DNA from: Entonaema liquescens
Taxonomy: Eukaryota; Ascomycota; Sordariomycetes; Xylariales; Xylariaceae
Direction: 5' to 3'
Assembly (NCBI GenBank): GCA_902805475.1
Contig: CADCSX010000005.1
Coordinates: 3,477,466-3,541,465, forward strand
DNA length: 64,000 bases
In this document: piece after piece, positions 12,377 to 23,523 of the stretch
Layout of the letters: every line of letters starts with the position of its first letter
How positions within the stretch are numbered: position 1 is the first letter of the stretch
Program-made: the position numbers and the translations under genes
Notes under the pieces: model-generated
What the model was told of the DNA's origin: nothing
What the model saw: only the letters and a program-made list of their open reading frames with translations
The model's database searches: none

Positions 12377-14679
12377 AGGCAAATTGGGGGCTACTACCTA
12401 CAGTCCTTCCACCATGTGTAACATTCATATATTTGTGAATGCCTACCGACGTTTAGGCGGGCTTCGATTGCAGCACATTCAACTCTCTTGGATTAATTAT
12501 TCTCTTATGACTATGTCACTTATCTATTTTTAGCTGAATACAAATTACCTACCATGAATAACGGTGTTATATCGCTTGGTCTATTCCTTCGTTCGAGGTA
12601 TAGCCGGCATCTTATAGATGACACTATTTAATACCTGATTCTGGTATCGAGCTTTTAACATGACAGGTACTTATAAGAGCCCAGTGATTACATGATTTGG
12701 ACAATAAACCTAGGCGTGCGTTGTACGCGACTAAACCTCTTTGTGTACCTACCTACTCCTCTTAAGTAGCTACCCGTATATTGACATATTCGAAGCTATT
12801 CGGTAACCCTAACCAGTGTAACACAACTGTAATGTGAAAATGGGCGGTGCTTCTTGTATTAGTCAAGATAGGTATTCATCCCCCAATTTATGACTCGCCC
12901 TTAGCCCTAGATTTTACACTCACCGCGTTTCCACTTATAATGTCTTCTATCTTAAGTACCTAAGTGACCTTTCAACTTTTTCTATTCACATATGTCCTCC
13001 CATTTATCATTTTATTCACTGGATTCTCTACATAGGTAGGTAGTCATAAATTATATGATTAGTATCCCCCTTAACCAATCCATTAGGTCTGATGCTATTT
13101 AAGGGGTAGGGGCCGGACATGCGGATATAATACATCCACGATACCACATAATATGGATCTGACGGAAACATCGCCACCGCATATGGTCAACAAAACCCAT
13201 CATCTATATAAGGCAGTAATATCTTTCATCCCCAGTAGTAGCTTAAGCTTCGATATCTCGATTATCCCTTCCTAATACATTGACGAGCAATGTGCTATTG
13301 ACTCGACTAGGTATCTTATAAGCTACCTATCTAGTTGAAAATATTACCGGGATAAATGTGTTAACTATAATTGGTAAAACAAGTATACGACTTGCCTATA
13401 GAAAACTTTCCCTATTCGGTATAGATTAAGACACGTCATAACCCGACTATTTGCGGGGCTTTCCTTTTCCTCGCTCTGATGCATTGGAACCGTACCGGGG
13501 CTTGCTGATGGACTCACCTAACCCACCAAGCTCACTGTAACCTTCATAAGCACTAAGGCCCTTAAAGGACAAAGGGGGTTGCGTTTCAATTCAGGAACGA
13601 GGTTATTGATTCGAGATACTTTTAAGTAGGAAGTATGTTTACTATTTCTCGGCATTGGTAAAATTTCATAAGATAGGTACCAGGTAACTATCTACCCAAG
13701 TAGGTATTTTATTCCTAGAACATTATGGGGTCGGGAAAATAACCTCTGGTACATGCCCTTAGTCTTTGCCCAATTCCTTAACTAAAGCGTATCACGCTTT
13801 CAGATATAATCGTTGAATATATGAAGACAGCCCTAATAAGCGCATATAAACTATGACATAGACGGTAAAGTCTTTAAATCGTTGAATGATTTTTAACACT
13901 AGGTTACTTTAGTCAAGGTCTTAAGTGGCAATCGGATTATCTCTATGGACTTCCGGGGTCGCCCTTACTAGTTATTTATTATCTATAGGCTCGGATTTTG
14001 GAAACTCGAGATACTACGGTCTAAACTGGTGATTGTCCGTGATGCATGACAAATATCGGCTTTTGAGAACCGACAATTCAACCTTTACCCTTGCTGCCCA
14101 GCCTCAAAACATTCTAAGTTACAATTTCAATGACAGAACAAAATGGAAGGACCATAGATGCATACGCTTTTTTTCCTGTCTCATGCAATGTAACCTGGTC
14201 CATTTTGAGATGTATGTGCTACCTGTCAAGCCTTATACGTTAAATGCAATGCATTAGCAAGTATTCAAGCTCGTGTGTTGAATCTTACCATGTATATATC
14301 TTCCGAGCGGTTACTTGGACCGGTGCCTCATGACATGTCACAACGACAATACCTCGGACCCTTCCTGGCAGGGCGTCAATACTCTGTAGGAATACGGGCC
14401 GAGCCTCAGTTGCTCCCTGTAAGCCTGCCTACGGTGCTCTTAGGTCATTCCGAATCTGTCAGATTCGAAGACAGGCACCCATGTTGGTAGCCAATCGGAC
14501 CAAGCTAATGTTTGTTTAAACTGGTTCGTCTACCATCCTTTCATGTTTACACTAATCTCAATTTCACCGAGTCGTCCCATTTCGTCATGCTTTCCTTTCA
14601 GCTTTCGAACTATTCTTTGGTCTAGACTCGCATTCGCCTACCGAAAAGATATGAGACTAATTGCCTCAGAGCCTACTAT

Positions 14680-14701
14680 ATGCCTATGGTATGCCTATGG
14701 T
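14680..14701 (+). repeat. 11-bp tandem duplication
   Basis: ATGCCTATGGT is repeated twice head to tail, about 130 bases upstream of the secreted-protein gene. It has no known role. Confidence 0.8.
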
Positions 14702-14829
14702 GGGACTTAAGGGGCAATGGAAGATAAATACCTCCTTTCCCCCTTCGTATCGTTGAGTTTAACGAGCCTGTTAAGTGCGCATCCATCTATAGAGACAATC
14801 ATTCCTATCAAACTTATTATAGCCTCAAG

Positions 14830-15557
14830 ATGTTTGCCCAACTCGCCGTCGCTTCCCTCCTCGCTGTCGCCCCGTTGGCCCAGGCAGCTCAGAACGTAAC
14901 CGTCAAGGCTTTACCGTCCGAGGACTGCTCATCTTACCCGGGTTACGATGCTGCAACCAACACGGCCGGACCCTGGATTCTCCAAGTCGTCGACAGTGAC
15001 AATGCCGCTATCGAAGGATTCGGTGACACGTCTGCATACTCAATCTCCTTCGATGGTTCTAAACCGACTATACGATGGGGTTATGTGAGTAGCTTGATTG
15101 GAGAACCTGACGTGCAAATATTCTAATGGGTGCGGTATAGATCACTTTCCCAACGAACAACCAAATTGCCAAGACTGCTTTGAAGTGTGATGGGGTGTTC
15201 TCAAGGCTCTGGTAAGTACCGAGCTGACAAACGCGGGGGCCCTACGAATGCCCAATGGTCAGAATTGCTATTCCCCAGCAATGCGCCGTATGACGCTCCT
15301 TGCTATGGAAAATTACCGACGGCATCGTACCCCAAATCTTCGAGCACTATATCGATGGCGAGAAGCAAGACGGCATATTCTTAGGTGCCTACAATACTAG
15401 CACTAGGTGGGGACTCACGTACAATAAGGCAAATGTGGGATCCTATGGTCAGGATTTCTATTATGCACGGATCTTGGGGCCAAACAGTGCGGATCCTGTC
15501 ACCGGTGAGCCCTTAGGCGAAAATGAGACTACGGCGTTCGTCAAGATTTGGGTATAA
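14830..15557 (+). pseudogene. Secreted protein of unknown function, disrupted reading frame
   Basis: Exon 1 (14830-15084) encodes a signal peptide (MFAQLAVASLLAVAPLAQA) and a mature start with an NVT glycosylation site. A 56-nt GTGAGT...TATAG intron leads to exon 2 at 15141. That frame reaches TAA at 15213. A protein-like frame continues in +1 (GGPTNAQWSELLF, DAPCYGK) to about 15310. The original frame then resumes with TDGIVPQIFEHYIDGEKQDG and runs to the stop at 15555. Two models fit: two compensating indels near 15212 and 15308, or a second intron 15212-15278 (GTAAGT...CCCAG) plus one single-base loss in the A-run near 15308. Either way at least one frameshift is needed. The intact form would be about 240 aa, with further NTST and NETT glycosylation sites. 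I do not recognise the family. A sequencing error is a real alternative to a pseudogene. Confidence 0.55.
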
Positions 15558-16259
15558 GTACTCCTATATCTCTAGAATTTTAGAGCGGAGCAGGCTTGAA
15601 GATCGGCAGAATGGAATATGGGTTAACAAATATTTCGTCGGAAGCAGTAGCTTGGTTAATGAGTAATTGACATGCGAGAGTATTTTTCGTAGGTAGTTAA
15701 TATTTACCTCTTATCCATAAAGATATGGCCATAACCCTGAGGGAAGGAAAGGTATAATATTCATTGTTGCTAGAATCATCCGTATTAAGAGTGATTCGAA
15801 GGAAAAACCGCGGAGCTATGTAAACCTGTACCTTACCTAGTTAGCTCGGTTACTATTAAATTTTAGCAAATACTTCCTTGAGATATTTCAAGGGTATATT
15901 CTGAGGCTCAGTTGAGAAAGAAATAAGTTGGTAATACGTGGCTGTTTGCCATAATGAAACTTGAAAGACATTATTTACGACTGCTCGATGAATAGAGTAG
16001 CTGACTTCTAGCCCGATGCGTAGAAACCTATATGCTAGAAAGTATAAACCAGTGAATATTCTGAGTTGACCTAGAATGGTTTCCTCTTAAGTTACTAAGG
16101 AAAAGGGGCAAATGAAGTGACTTTTTTTTTTCTTTTGCAAGTGTAAAAGAGTTCGGACGAGACAGGTTCAAACCATTCTAACAGTAAATTCCCGGATCCC
16201 TTTTCTTTCTTCACGCGTCTTATTTTAAATATACCCTCATATAATCAACAATCAGCTAG
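15558..16259. other. Intergenic, no supported gene
   Basis: AT-leaning spacer between the frameshifted secreted-protein gene and the propeller remnant. A T9 run lies near 16121. Nothing coding was found. Confidence 0.5.
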
Positions 16260-17605
16260 GCAAGTAGCTTTGGCCCCAGCTGCGAAGTATCATTTCATCT
16301 CCGGAACCTATAGTGTCATCTACCTCTACGTTCTTGAGTACGGCGATTCCGCTAAGACCCTCGAACTCTCCAAGAAAACCACCGATATGGGCAGCACCTA
16401 GACGTCTCTAATCGTAAGTTGTAGCTCTGACCTATAACACTGTAATATTAAAAAATGGCAGCGAACCAATTTTCATGTATTAAATAATGATAATAAGAAT
16501 GATTCATGTGGCATTGGCGGGAACTTGGATGGAGCTTCTTTCTAAGCTATAGTTAGAAGGATGTCAAAATAATGAAGTACTGGAATTGAGAATTTGGGGA
16601 CCTCGATTGTCAAGGCGAACGAGCATCTTCGTTACTAGGTACTTGAACTAAACCGCTCTATACGTAGGTACCTACTTATGTATTATCTAGTTTGGTTGGC
16701 TTCGTTACCTTATTCTATTGATTAGGTCCGCATATACCAAGTGACATAGCTTTTAGGGCATAGGTTATACCAGATACCCCTAGACGCAGCATCAAAGTAC
16801 CAACCTGTTATCTGTATTTATGGAAACTACCTGTATGATAGCGCGGTGTACGGCATAGCCATTCTGGTGGACGATGGTGAGCTCTTCTCGCTGGAATACG
16901 ACCTTATTTGTGTGCGGACGATTATGTTGTCAGATATGGAACTTCGTTAGACCCCAATTCGAGGTACCTTTATTTGACTGGTGGCGACGGCAACTCCGTT
17001 TTGGTACACATGATCCATTAAAGAGGTGGAAAACCTTCAATTGCTGCTACAAATCGACATACCTCCAGAAAGTGAACTCGTCATCACGTTGTCGCATGCA
17101 CTAGGTCATTTTGTCTACGACGTCCGAGAGGCAACCAGCGAAGTCACACCACTTATAACAAGTAGCGCTACAAGCTATATTATCTACAGTAGACATACGC
17201 CCCTATAGGAGATAACGAAAAGCATACCGTCTCGGGCTGACAATGTCGCCCTCTTCGCCACGAACAAGTACCTACCTCTGGGCAAGCAACTATGCGAAAG
17301 ATTTAAATAACTAGGTAATAAGGGATGCATCCCAGTTATAAGTGGTAACGACTCAGGTCTTCTTGATGACCAGCTCTTCGTAACTCAAACTACTCCAAGC
17401 GGTGGTTTCGCTTCACGCTGTTTCTCTGGGCTCGTTTAATGATAACATTGCTGCGTTACTAATGTGGGCGATGGATGTAAATGTAACTGAGAAGCAAGAA
17501 TTGATTGGCGCACGAGAGGAAGTGGTTAGATTTGATTACCTAATACAGGGAAATGCCTCGATATGTACAACACCGCTGCTGGGTATAGCCCCGGGCTAAG
17601 CGGGG
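16260..17605 (+). pseudogene. Decayed lactonase-type (7-bladed beta-propeller) protein
   Basis: Fragments in different frames follow the order of fungal 6-phosphogluconolactonase / carboxymuconate-cyclase-like proteins. About 16281-16400 reads AAKYHFISGTYSVIYLYVL and then a strand-rich segment broken by TAG. About 16950-17010 reads DPNSRYLYLTGGDGNSVLVH. About 17026-17205 reads LLLQIDIPPESE followed by SHALGHFVYDVREATSEV. About 17240-17310 reads SPSSPRTSTYLWASNYAKD. About 17410-17600 reads SLGSFNDNIAALL, then KQELIGAREEVVRFD. Stops and frame changes separate each piece, so no full-length protein can be made without several repairs. The intact family hydrolyses lactones or is uncharacterised and is usually 350-400 aa. 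Identification rests on motif order by eye. Confidence 0.55.
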
Positions 17606-17722
17606 GAGGGGCATTACGTAATGAAACATTTCGTTTGGCTGAAATATTTCCATCTCATTTTGTTACGACTAGGTTCAGTTTGCTCATTGAAATCGAGCGC
17701 AATCGCGACCTCAAACTTCCCA

Positions 17723-18394
17723 ATGGATCAGGAGAAGATCTCAGTACTTTTTGTTTGCTTAGGCAACATATGCAGGTCGACCATGGCAGAGGGAGTCTTT
17801 CGATCTATTGTACAGGATCAATCATCGCCCTATTATAATCTCATAGGTAGAGTAGACTCTTGCGGAACCGGTACAGATAATACCTACGTCTTATAGTCTT
17901 CTCGGCTTATTTGGATTTTTGCTAATATATGTAATTATGGCAGGCGGATATCATACTGGTGACGAACCCGACTCTAGAACCATGTCAACTCTCGAAAGTC
18001 ACGGTATTACAAACTACACTCACGCGGCGCGTACGGTTAGTTTGATTTCATATCGTAGTTCAGCTCAGCTAGTAAGGTACAGAGGGGCTAATCCGATAAA
18101 TATGACCTACAGCTCTGTGATAGCGACTATCAAGAGTTTGACTATATATTTGCAATGGATAATGCGAACCTAGCTCATCTCGTGCGATGGAGGAACAGGA
18201 GCAATAAGTTGATTGGCTCCGAGGCACGACTCATGCTATTTGGCGAGTTCTCCGGCACGGGCCGTAAGGAAGAAGTGCAAGATCCTTACTACGGCGGCCG
18301 TAGCGGGTTTGAGAAGGCATATGAACAATGCAAGAGATTCTCGACCAACTTTCTAGGACAAACGTTTCCCGATGTCGGTAAGACGACGACATAG
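17723..18394 (+). CDS. Low-molecular-weight protein tyrosine phosphatase
   Basis: Three exons, 17723-17870, 17944-18035 and 18113-18394, give 173 aa. The catalytic P-loop is FVCLGNICRSTMAEG, with nucleophile C12 and R18 of the CX5R signature. Next come the conserved DSCGTG, YHTGDEPDSRT, HGI..Y.HAART, and FDYIFAMDNANL. The general acid lies in the VQDPYYGG segment near the C-terminus. The length is slightly over the usual ~155-160 aa. The second acceptor was chosen at 18112 because it restores LCDSDYQEFDYIF in frame. Family members dephosphorylate phosphotyrosine in the cytosol; fungal substrates are poorly known. The gene is intact although it abuts the decayed propeller gene on the same strand. 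Confidence 0.93.
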
Positions 18395-18611
18395 AATCCA
18401 ATGATACCCAAGATTTGTTTTCTAGTCTAGATTATAGAAGGAGTTATAAGGAGTAATACACGCTATAGAAATACGTTGAGGTTTGTGGATAACAATTCGA
18501 TTGGCGGAGATGGGCAATGATAGTTGGGTGAACATAGGTCAAAGTACGAAGAAATCCGCAATAGTCACATCAATAGAAACAGCGACTTCCTATCGTCTTT
18601 ACAACCTGTAA

Positions 18612-18644
18612 CCTTAACACCCTTAACACCCTTGACACCCTTGA
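18612..18644 (+). repeat. Short tandem array of a 9-mer
   Basis: The unit CCTTAACAC is repeated with one variant copy (CCTTGACAC), three to four times in a row. It lies downstream of the phosphatase gene. Confidence 0.75.
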
Positions 18645-19333
18645 TGATGGATCTATTTTTGAAACAAGTCAAAGGGGGTCGGCGAATCGTTGGAACGAAT
18701 ATCACTGGCGTACATCGATGTCGCATTGGTGTAATAGCTTTTGGGGGCTAAAATGGAATCTTCCCTCAGCCTCAGCTCAGCCCCCCTCGTTGCCTGGGAA
18801 TGCGAGTTTAGGGATAATGCGCCGGCTGGGACGAAAGAAAATCACATCTAATAAATGTTTACCTGTGTTCAAGCCCTGCGAGTTGCAGCTAGTTCCTACC
18901 AATTTGCTTTGGCTTATCCAATCCATGCCATGGATATATCCCAGAGATATAAGGTGAGATAATTAGAGACTATTTACTGATATTGAAGTTCAAGATTACT
19001 CCTGAAATTATTCACACGATTCAGCCCAATAGTAGCCCGTAGTCAGGCGCTTATAAGGCGGGCAGGGGACTTGTTAGCGCCGTCATGGAACCAATGATAG
19101 CGGGTCAGGGCTCGAGTAGTTGGCCAACCGCAGTTGGTATTGCCTAACCGCTTCCACCTTGCGGGGAACATCCCACTCGCACTTTTTAGCCATTGTCTAA
19201 ATTGTATAGGACTTTGAACCTTTTGCCTTCTGATACAGTGATACTAGAGAGGTACGTACCTGAAGTTAGGCGGCGGACCCCTCGCGCCCCACCAATCTAC
19301 TCCATCCCTGAAGCCTTGGTCAGCAACTTCCCT

Positions 19334-19360
19334 CCCCTCGACCCCTCGACCCCTCGACCC
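19334..19360 (+). repeat. Short tandem array of CCCCTCGA
   Basis: The 8-mer CCCCTCGA is repeated about three times in a row, in the presumed promoter of the MAP kinase gene. Confidence 0.75.
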
Positions 19361-19610
19361 TAACTCGACTCCTCAAGGCGACTTGCCCATTCGAGTTACA
19401 CAGCGCATATTTTCTTTCTTTGACCCATCACCATCGCCATTTCGTCTTGGGGGTATCATTTTGATTTCTTTTTCATGTTACCCCTTTTAGAGCTACATCG
19501 CCCCAGTCTGATTGGAAAGTTTGGTTAACGTAGTAGTTTTGCCAGCCGTCTTCCTCATTTTTTCTTTTATTCAAATAGCATCCCGTCGCATCGCCCATAA
19601 GCCTCGCTTA

Positions 19611-19646
19611 CCCGTTACTATCTGCTCACCCATTACTATCTGCTCA
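19611..19646 (+). repeat. 18-bp tandem duplication in the MAP kinase leader
   Basis: CCCGTTACTATCTGCTCA is followed at once by the same 18-mer with one change (G to A). It lies about 250 bases upstream of the kinase ATG, probably in the transcribed leader. Confidence 0.8.
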
Positions 19647-19898
19647 CCCAGTCGTCTGCCGTCAGCTTTGTTGTGATTGTGTCTTTTAACAATCGGTTCC
19701 CTTCTTTGATTCTTGGATACCGTCCATCTTTAAAGAGGTCCTCCCATTCCCGATTCGATTGCTGTTCTTTGCCTTGACTAGATACGACATCGAACCAATT
19801 CTTGTCGCAACACGATTCGAGCAACTAAGTTCAACCTAAGCGCAGATACGCAAATAGCTTCCCTAGAAGAAAAGCAGCCCTAGATCTCGACTTCCATC

Positions 19899-21436
19899 AT
19901 GTCCGACCTACAAGGACGCAAGGTCTTCAAGGTTTTTAACCAGGACTTTATCGTTGATGAACGGTATACCGTTACCAAGGAGCTAGGACAAGGAGCTTAC
20001 GGTATTGTCTGGTGCGTGCGCGGTTATGATTCGGGCCTATACCTACCGTAAACCAAGTGTATAAATAGCTAATACTTCGCCTCCGATAAACAGCGCTGCC
20101 GTGAATAACCAGACAAACGAGGGCGTGGCTATCAAAAAGGTTACCAATGTCTTCAGCAAAAAGATTCTGGCTAAGCGCGCCTTGCGCGAGATCAAGCTCC
20201 TACAACACTTTCGAGGTCACCGTAACGTAAGAAACCATTACACTGCATCGCATAATACTGTGATTTTTGAAATCGTTGGTATATCAGGATGTGTTACTGA
20301 TTTTACTTGAATCATTAGATCACATGTCTTTATGACATGGACATTCCTCGCCCAGAAAACTTTAACGAGACATATCTATACGAAGGTATGTAATAAGCAT
20401 ATTCAACTAGCATCCCTTGTACTCACTGGTCTGTTGCGCAGAGTTAATGGAATGCGACTTGGCTGCTATCATTCGTTCCGGACAGCCTCTTACCGACGCC
20501 CACTTCCAATCATTCATCTATCAGATCCTTTGTGGCTTGAAATATATCCACTCGGCCAACGTCCTACATCGTGATTTGAAGCCCGGAAATTTGCTTGTCA
20601 ACGCCGACTGCGAGTTGAAAATTTGCGATTTTGGCTTAGCCCGCGGCTTCTCGGTCGACCCTGAGGAAAATGCCGGTTATATGACTGAATACGTTGCTAC
20701 GCGATGGTACCGTGCACCCGAGATCATGTTGAGCTTCCAGAGTTATACCAAAGCCAGTACGTGGGTATCTTAACATAGTCCTGCCGTTAGTTATTAACAA
20801 GTTCTAGTCGATGTTTGGTCTGTCGGATGTATTCTCGCTGAGCTTCTCGGCGGGCGACCCTTCTTCAAGGGACGCGACTATGTCGACCAGCTCAACCAGA
20901 TTCTTCACATCCTTGGAACGCCTAATGAGGATACCCTGCTGCGTATTGGATCTGCCCGCGCTCAGGAATACGTCCGCAACCTGCCGTACATGGCGAAGAA
21001 GCCTTTCCCAACGCTATTTCCCAATGCTAACCCCGATGCGCTGGACCTTCTCGACCGTATGCTAGCCTTCGATCCCTCTTCACGTATAAGCGTCGAGCAA
21101 GCCCTGGAGCACCCATATCTCCACATCTGGCATGACGCTTCCGACGAACCCGACTGTCCCACCACTTTCAACTTCGACTTCGAGGTTATTGACGACGTAG
21201 GTCATATGCGCGAGATGATCAAGGACGAGGTATTCCGATTTCGACAACTCGTGCGCACGGCTCCGGGAAGTGTCGGGCAGACCGGTGGACCGCAGGCGGC
21301 GGCTGGTCAAGTACCAATTCCCAGTGGCGGGAATTCTCAATGGAGCGCCGAAGACCCTCGACCCCAAGAATACACAAGCCAGATGGGATTGGAAGGGGAA
21401 CTTCAAGGCGGGCTGGACGCTGGCGTTAGAAGATAG
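19899..21436 (+). CDS. Cell-wall-integrity MAP kinase (Slt2/MpkA type)
   Basis: Five exons, 19899-20011, 20094-20226, 20319-20385, 20442-20756 and 20808-21436, give 418 aa, the usual size of filamentous-fungal Slt2 orthologues. Visible kinase features are the glycine loop GQGAYG (30-35), catalytic lysine K52 in VAIKKV, HRDLKPGN with D149, DFG at 167, and the activation loop MTEYVATRWYRAPE with dual phosphorylation site T186-E-Y188. The N-terminal GRKVFKVFNQDFIV is characteristic of this subfamily. The C-terminal tail is glutamine/glycine-rich and shorter than in budding yeast. By family knowledge it is the terminal kinase of the Pkc1-Bck1-Mkk cascade. It moves between cytoplasm and nucleus and controls wall repair and, in pathogens, infection. 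The gene is fully intact. Confidence 0.97.
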
Positions 21437-22657
21437 AATCTCCTCTTCCGTAGTCCTTGGTCTGCAGGGGACATTGATACCTCTGGAATGAAGGGAGAGC
21501 GTCAGAGTATCGCCAGACGATTTAGCTGCTGCAACCAAAAAATTAGACGAAAAGAGTGTGCATGGTGGTAATATGGCAGATGTATCTTTGGAGCGTACTT
21601 GAGTGTCTCGCTCAGGAGTGGTCTATCTTTGAAATGGATGAGAAGGATGCTCGGACCACGCGCCCAATAAATCATCAGCGAATGAGAAATCCACAACGAA
21701 AGAAAAAAAAGGGTTTCGCTGTTCTTGCTAGGCAAGAAAGAATTTTAAATTATTAATTTCGAGTCATGGGTTATGATCAATCTTAAAAACAAACTCGTAA
21801 CAACGTTCAATCAGACAACTGTGTATTGGTACTGAGCATGCAACCAGAGAGCCGAAGAATAGAGAGGAAAGGATCTGTGCATACTCATATCTGAACATAC
21901 GTGGAACACAGTCGCAGGCCCTATCTTAACTTGTATATTCACTGACCCTGTGAGCAAAAGCTAGCCGGAACGCCAACAAAGACCTATATAGTATTAGGGA
22001 AGACTAGGTTCCCGTACGACTCCTAGTCGCCACATCTTTTGAACAAAGTTTTATCAACGACGTTACGCATAGTAAGCGATTACCTCTCACCTCTCAGCCC
22101 CTATCCACTGTGATGTAATAGGGCGTATAGGTTCTCATGACAAAAGATGATAAAATAGTGAATACAACTGAACCTACGATACGAGCTTGGTAATGAGCTT
22201 GGATAAACTCCTATTAAAATGTGAACAATTAGAGACGAGTATAAATACCTAGTACAATACTTTCTCTAGGTATTGACACTATTCCACCTATATACATCAG
22301 CACCCGTGCTGAAAACTAAGATACGAAAAAACCAAAAGGGGGTATATCCTGCCTTGCTTTTAAGAACGCTGCGACGTAATGGCACACGCCACACATCAAA
22401 ACCACGAAAATTTGGAGCGAAAAGTAAGTAAAACGATAAAGGAAGCCAGCTCAGCTCAATGGTGTGCTGCTATTCACCTGATCCTTCATATCTTCGCATG
22501 TGAAACCGAAACGCCGTCACCTCCTGGTCATAGTCCACCACGAATTACCATATGCCTGCCCAGCTAATTCTAGTAGTAAACCACATTCGCCGCCTGGAAT
22601 TTTCCCTATTTTTGATTCTTATATATTATGTTTCTTTATTTACCAAATTTGACATCT
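21437..22657. other. Convergent intergenic region
   Basis: It holds the 3' ends of the MAP kinase (+) and the DUF3455 gene (-). No convincing coding region or repeat was found. Confidence 0.5.
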
Positions 22658-23523
22658 TTAATTTGCGTAGATCCAGTATTGCGCAGCATACGGCACGCTC
22701 TGCGTCTGACCGTCATCGGTACATGGCTCAGGGTTTCCACCGGCTGTGAGGACACGATACACGAGACTTACGCCGGTGCTTGTGCCTTTGTCACTGAGAC
22801 GCAGCCAGTCTACAGCTCCGGTGGCCGGATCGACGCCCTTATCAGCATCGCTTGGGGCTGGCACACCCGCGTCCTTCTTCCCCTTGAATAATTCACCGTC
22901 GTCTGCACCTGATAGGTCAAACGTGGGGGTATTTGTGGTATCGAAGAAGTGATGCCCCAAAACTTTAAGGGGCTAGATACACCCTTTACTGTGAGGTCTG
23001 CAGGTGCTGGGAATGGGTCATCTTCCGCACCATCAGTTGCTAGGTTAACAGGCATATCCGTTGTGCGCAGTACTGTAGAGGCGAAGCCATCGAATTCGTC
23101 TGCGGAGAGAGAAGATGCGGAGGTCCCAGGGTATAAGTCTGTGATCTCCCATACCACTGCCAAAGCACCAAAGGACGCGGCTGTGGCGCCTGCTTCGCTA
23201 CATGTATAGTTCTGAATCCCATGGCCAACGAGGATATGCTTTAGTGTGGCAGTGTCTGGACCGGCGAGCTGAGCACCGGCTATGGATATGTTAACTCTGT
23301 TTTTTCTTCCACATATAGCACTATAAACAAATAGAAAGAGGGCAGTGAACTTACAGCCGGTGGTAGGTAGAGTAGGAACGGCTGCCACGGGCTGCGTAGG
23401 AGCCGGATCAGTAGGGCTAGGAACAGTGTCGTTACTAACCCTACTACCGCATCTACGTCGTAAAGGTGAGGCGGAAGTGAGAGCTATAGTAGATAATATA
23501 ACGAACAAGCCTTTAGGATGCAT
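22658..23523 (-). pseudogene. Secreted DUF3455 family protein with one frameshift
   Basis: Exon 1 (23523-23355) encodes a signal peptide (MHPKGLFVILSTIALTSA) and a proline/threonine-rich stretch. A 75-nt intron (GTAAGT...CATAG, 23354-23280) leads into the DUF3455 domain: LVGHGIQNYTC, ALAVVWEITDLYPG, then VSSPLK. At about 22955-22968 the frame shifts. LGHHFFDTTNTPTFDL, GAVDWLRLSDKG, VYRVLTAGG and the terminal VPYAAQYWIYAN follow in the frame one base off. One missing base beside the TTTT/GGGG runs explains this; no intron can. DUF3455 proteins are secreted, fungal and of unknown biochemistry. Because only one base is wrong, a sequencing error is as likely as true inactivation. The intron length is a multiple of three with no stop, so retention would also stay open. 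Confidence 0.7.

Larger units (their letters stand above)
12271..14829. other. Intergenic, AT-leaning, no supported gene
   Basis: No convincing coding region is seen. Palindrome-like TACCTACC and TAGGTA motifs occur near 12748, 13034 and 13675-13710. A perfect 11-mer duplication (ATGCCTATGGT) lies at 14680-14701. The last ~120 bases should be the promoter and leader of the secreted-protein gene at 14830. Confidence 0.45.
18395..19898. other. Intergenic: long promoter/leader of the MAP kinase gene
   Basis: The 1.5 kb holds no convincing gene. It is rich in short direct repeats: a 9-mer CCTTAACAC array at 18612-18644, a CCCTCGA array at 19334-19360, and an 18-mer duplication at 19611-19646. 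The pyrimidine-rich stretch from about 19420 to the ATG at 19899 looks like a long fungal promoter and leader. Confidence 0.5.

Noticed and set aside
15212..15262. Intron GTAAGT...GGTCAG in the frameshifted secreted-protein gene
   Set aside because: The splice signals are good, but joining creates TGA at the junction, so it cannot rescue the frame.
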